Shown here piece by piece: positions 6,083 to 7,861 of a DNA stretch of 7,861 nt. Both the position numbers and the translations under genes were made by a program. A model generated the notes under the pieces. The model was not told where the DNA came from, did not search any database, and saw only the letters and a list, made by a program, of their open reading frames with translations. The stretch spans positions 1-7,861 of the forward strand of contig JAAXIE010000172.1 in the NCBI GenBank assembly GCA_012270525.1, read 5' to 3'. This stretch comes from Dehalococcoidia bacterium (GTDB lineage Bacteria > Chloroflexota > Dehalococcoidia > UBA3495 > JAAXIE01). Numbering within the stretch: the first letter of the stretch is position 1; the number at the start of each line of letters is the position of its first letter.

Positions 6083-6514
6083 TTACTTGCTCTCTTCGAC
6101 AACCAAGAGGGGTTGCGTGGCTACGGCAGAGCCCCGGGTACCCGACGCCTTGATGGTGTAGACGCCGGGTTCGATATCCCGCGGTAGGGAATGGACCTGG
6201 ATATAGAAGGCCCGGTTGGCGTTGGCCCGGGCTTGCGTGGCCCCCAACGGTATGACAATGTTGCCCTGCGGCTGGCGCTCGATCTGGATGAACACCAACT
6301 CGCCCGGGACGAACCCTGACCCCAACACTTCGAAGGAGGGCCGACCCGCTTCTACTGTGTGCGGATGGACAATTATTTCGGTGGTCTGAGGCTCGAGGCG
6401 GGCTTGAGACCACGGCCCAGGGGCGCCCGCTGCCCAGGCCACTCCGATTGACAGTACGGCAGCAAGCATGCCAAGAGCCACAAGGGATACCTTCGTGCCC
6501 AGAAACCGCCTCAT
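6083..6514 (-). CDS. small secreted protein with one IPT/Ig-like domain, function unknown
   Basis: This 143-residue protein begins with a clear signal peptide: MRR, a hydrophobic stretch (about 8-28) and a likely signal peptidase I site after Ala28 in AWAAG. There is no lipobox cysteine. The mature part of about 115 residues reads as a single beta-sandwich, with GSGFVPGE (65-72), a block characteristic of IPT/TIG-like and other bacterial Ig-like surface domains. A later PGVYTIKASG (116-125) resembles a closing strand. It has no anchor, so it is probably released or held by partners outside the membrane. I do not recognise a specific family. The start is strong, with AAGGAGG (6519-6525) 4 nt before the ATG, and the best promoter in the window lies upstream. 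It may be a lineage-specific envelope or matrix protein; that is inference. Confidence 0.8.
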   Translation of the reverse strand: MRRFLGTKVSLVALGMLAAVLSIGVAWAAGAPGPWSQARLEPQTTEIIVHPHTVEAGRPSFEVLGSGFVPGELVFIQIERQPQGNIVIPLGATQARANANRAFYIQVHSLPRDIEPGVYTIKASGTRGSAVATQPLLVVEESK

Positions 6515-6552
6515 GGGGCCTCCTTCATGTGTCTACCCGGAGGGAACTCAAA

Positions 6553-6590
6553 GGGTTAGGGGTCTCCACCCTTATGGGGCGTGGTAACCC
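6553..6590 (-). promoter_or_regulatory. predicted 5'-terminal stem-loop of the secreted-protein mRNA
   Basis: On the minus strand GGGTTA (6585-6590) pairs with TAACCC (6553-6558). Within it, a second stem can form between the CCA and CCC of 6577-6584 and GGGTGG (6566-6571). The predicted transcription start, 7 nt past the -10 box, falls at about 6590, so the mRNA would begin with this structure. It could protect the 5' end or be a leader control element. The ribosome binding site at 6519-6525 is outside it. Confidence 0.4.
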
Positions 6591-6596
6591 AGCCGT

Positions 6597-6625
6597 ATGT
6601 TAGTGTCCTGTAGGAACGATGTCAA
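6597..6625 (-). promoter_or_regulatory. strong sigma70-type promoter of the secreted-protein gene
   Basis: On the minus strand a perfect TTGACA (6620-6625) and TAACAT (6597-6602, 4/6) are separated by 17 bp. A second TTGACT lies just upstream (6630-6635), 17 bp from a weaker TACAGG. Overlapping start sites are possible. It would give a leader of about 75 nt. Confidence 0.6.
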
Positions 6626-6686
6626 GGGTAGTCAACCCTGCATAGCGCGAAAATGCTGCCAGCCTATCGCCACCCTGTGGATCCGC

Positions 6687-6715
6687 TTGCTACCCGTTCC
6701 AGTCTGGGCTATTCT
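6687..6715 (+). promoter_or_regulatory. probable promoter of tRNA-Ser(CGA)
   Basis: TTGCTA (6687-6692, 4/6) and TATTCT (6710-6715, 4/6) are separated by 17 bp. Transcription would start at about 6722, only a few nucleotides before the mature tRNA 5' end, as is usual for tRNA genes. Confidence 0.5.
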
Positions 6716-6726
6716 CGACGTGTCGG

Positions 6727-6814
6727 GGAGAGGTGGCCGAGTGGCTTAAGGCGCCGCTCTCGAAAAGCGGTATCCCGCAAGGGATCGTGGGTTCGAATCC
6801 CACCCTCTCCGCCA
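6727..6814 (+). tRNA. tRNA-Ser(CGA), CCA encoded
   Basis: A complete class II tRNA. The acceptor stem pairs GGAGAGG (6727-6733) with CCTCTCC (6804-6810), followed by discriminator G6811 and an encoded CCA (6812-6814). The anticodon stem CCGCT/AGCGG holds the loop CTCGAAA, with anticodon CGA at 6761-6763, which reads UCG serine codons. The long variable arm typical of serine tRNAs (ATCCC/GGGAT over GCAA) and a standard T arm (GTGGG, TTCGAAT, CCCAC) are present. TTTT follows directly after CCA. The hydrolase gene starts 54 nt downstream on the same strand, so read-through into it is possible. Confidence 0.98.
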
Positions 6815-6868
6815 TTTTCACACTCTTTCAGCCCTAATCAGACTTACTTCGTGCCTCGGAGGCGGGAA

Positions 6869-7747
6869 ATGAACGTAGATTTGGTGCACGTACACACCAG
6901 GGACGGTATCCGTCTCGACGGTTTCATGCGCAGGCCCACCACGCCCGACCCCTCCCGCTTCGGGGTGGACGTGGCGATCTGCTTCCACGGAGTCACCGGC
7001 AACTTCTACCAGGCTGGTGTCTTCGACGAGGCCACCGAGCGGCTGACCGAGGGTGGCTGTGCCGTCCTCCGAGTCAACAACCGGGGGCACGATCCCATCA
7101 GCATGCCAGCCTACAACAGTGCTGGCCTCTCACCCTTGGGCGCGGCCTACGAAACGGTGGACGACTGCCGGCATGACTGGGACGCTTGGGTCGAATTCGC
7201 CGTGGAGCAGGGCTTCCACAACATCGCCCTCTGGGGGCACAGCTTGGGCGCGGTCAAGTCCATCTACTACATGGCCAAGGAGAACGACCCGCGGGTCCGC
7301 TGCGTCGTCGCCGCATCGCCTCCCCGCTTCTCCTATGAACTGTTCACCCAAGCCCCCGATGAAGGAGCGGAGTTCCGCAGGGTGTGCCAACTGGCCCAGC
7401 AGCATGTGGATGCAGGACAACCTGAAACCCTGCTGCAAACGGCACATCCCGTCCCTCTGCTGGTCGCAGCCCGCGTGTTCCTCGACAAGTACGGACCCGA
7501 AGCCCGATACGATATCGTTGAACACATACCCAACCTCAAGGTGCCTACCCTCCTGTTCATCGGGACCGACGAAACGCCCCGCCTCTCCTTCGCCGAATCT
7601 CCTCCCGTGATGCGCCAACTCCAAGCCCAGATGCAGGACTTCCGCTTCGAGTCCATACCCGAAGCAGACCACTTCTACACCAACCAGCGGGACTACGTAT
7701 GGGACTTGGTGAGCGGGTGGCTGCGGTCGGTGAAGCATCCTGCCTGA
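6869..7747 (+). CDS. alpha/beta hydrolase (serine hydrolase) of unknown substrate
   Basis: A 292-residue alpha/beta-fold hydrolase with no signal peptide, so probably cytosolic. The strand after HG (His40-Gly41, oxyanion region) is followed by the nucleophile elbow GHSLG (123-127, Ser125). Asp234 in GTDE and His268 in ADHFY complete a plausible catalytic triad. The family includes esterases, lipases and acyl-peptide-type hydrolases, and the substrate cannot be told from these motifs. The frame stays open upstream through the tRNA-Ser gene, but the real start is the ATG at 6869, with GGAGG (6858-6862) 6 nt before it. It lies between two serine tRNA genes and has no obvious promoter of its own in the 54-nt gap, so it may be transcribed together with the tRNA. 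Confidence 0.92.
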   Translation: MNVDLVHVHTRDGIRLDGFMRRPTTPDPSRFGVDVAICFHGVTGNFYQAGVFDEATERLTEGGCAVLRVNNRGHDPISMPAYNSAGLSPLGAAYETVDDCRHDWDAWVEFAVEQGFHNIALWGHSLGAVKSIYYMAKENDPRVRCVVAASPPRFSYELFTQAPDEGAEFRRVCQLAQQHVDAGQPETLLQTAHPVPLLVAARVFLDKYGPEARYDIVEHIPNLKVPTLLFIGTDETPRLSFAESPPVMRQLQAQMQDFRFESIPEADHFYTNQRDYVWDLVSGWLRSVKHPA

Positions 7748-7751
7748 CCTC

Positions 7752-7799
7752 ATCATACGGCCCACAGGTCTGGACGCCCTACCCGTGGGCCGATATGAT
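7752..7799. terminator. long dyad after the hydrolase gene, overlapping the next tRNA promoter
   Basis: ATCATACGGCCCAC (7752-7765) pairs with GTGGGCCGATATGAT (7785-7799) as a 14-bp stem with a single bulged T, over a 19-nt loop. It begins 4 nt after the hydrolase stop. No T run follows, so it is an atypical terminator. Its right arm contains the putative -10 box of the following tRNA gene. Confidence 0.55.
7771..7799 (+). promoter_or_regulatory. probable promoter of tRNA-Ser(GGA)
   Basis: TGGACG (7771-7776, 4/6) and TATGAT (7794-7799, 5/6) are separated by 17 bp. The start would be at about 7806, 11 nt before the mature tRNA. The whole promoter lies inside the dyad: the -35 box in its loop and the -10 box in its right arm. 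Confidence 0.45.
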
Positions 7800-7816
7800 T
7801 CCTTCTCGTCGTTCCG

Positions 7817-7861
7817 GGAGAGGTGCTGGAGTGGTCGAACAGGCGCGCCTGGAAAGCGCGT
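7817..7861 (+). tRNA. tRNA-Ser(GGA), 5' part, cut by the window end
   Basis: The first 45 nt of a serine tRNA. The acceptor strand GGAGAGG is the same as in the upstream tRNA-Ser. The anticodon stem CGCGC/GCGCG (7844-7848/7856-7860) holds the loop CTGGAAA, with anticodon GGA at 7851-7853, reading UCC/UCU. The variable arm, T arm and 3' acceptor strand lie beyond the window. Confidence 0.9.

Noticed and set aside
5022..6413. A 463-codon minus-strand open frame across the CorC-like gene and the dyad region
   Set aside because: It is antisense to a clear CorC/HlyC gene and overlaps the secreted-protein gene in another frame; its composition is that of a shadow frame.
6653..6868. N-terminal extension of the hydrolase frame through the tRNA-Ser gene
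   Set aside because: It would translate a complete tRNA; the ATG at 6869 has a good Shine-Dalgarno sequence and starts at the conserved fold.

Overview
The window looks like ordinary chromosomal sequence from a GC-rich free-living bacterium. I would guess Chloroflexota (Dehalococcoidia/SAR202-like), from the overall feel of the proteins, the Uma2-type protein and a CorC protein lacking its own membrane domain. This is a low-confidence guess, because no rRNA or diagnostic marker is present. There is no transposase, integrase, CRISPR array or phage gene.

Layout. Positions 1-475 hold no convincing gene but many inverted repeats. On the minus strand follow a RidA-family protein (476-940) and, upstream of it, a CPA2-type cation:proton antiporter (1034-2341). 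A short divergent gap separates the antiporter from a plus-strand Uma2/DUF820 protein (2485-3177). Then come glmU (3403-4767), the bifunctional enzyme making UDP-GlcNAc, and a CBS-pair CorC/HlyC protein (4998-5876). The CorC gene converges on a small secreted Ig-like protein (6083-6514, minus strand). The gap between them holds three consecutive hairpin-forming units of about 50 nt each. On the right are tRNA-Ser(CGA) (6727-6814), an alpha/beta hydrolase (6869-7747) and the first half of tRNA-Ser(GGA), cut by the window edge.

How it works together. The genes do not form one pathway: they cover metabolite-damage control (RidA), ion homeostasis (antiporter, CorC-like), cell-envelope precursor synthesis (GlmU), a putative nuclease-fold protein, a secreted protein, a hydrolase and two serine tRNAs. 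Most genes have a strong Shine-Dalgarno sequence, and several have readable sigma70-type promoters with 16-17 bp spacers. The best is a TTGACA box before the secreted-protein gene.

I see no clear new multi-gene system. The signals most worth a second look are non-coding: the three tandem dyads at 5892-6055, the hairpin-dense stretch at 1-475, a dyad that overlaps the putative promoter of the second tRNA-Ser, and the folded 5' end predicted for the secreted-protein mRNA.
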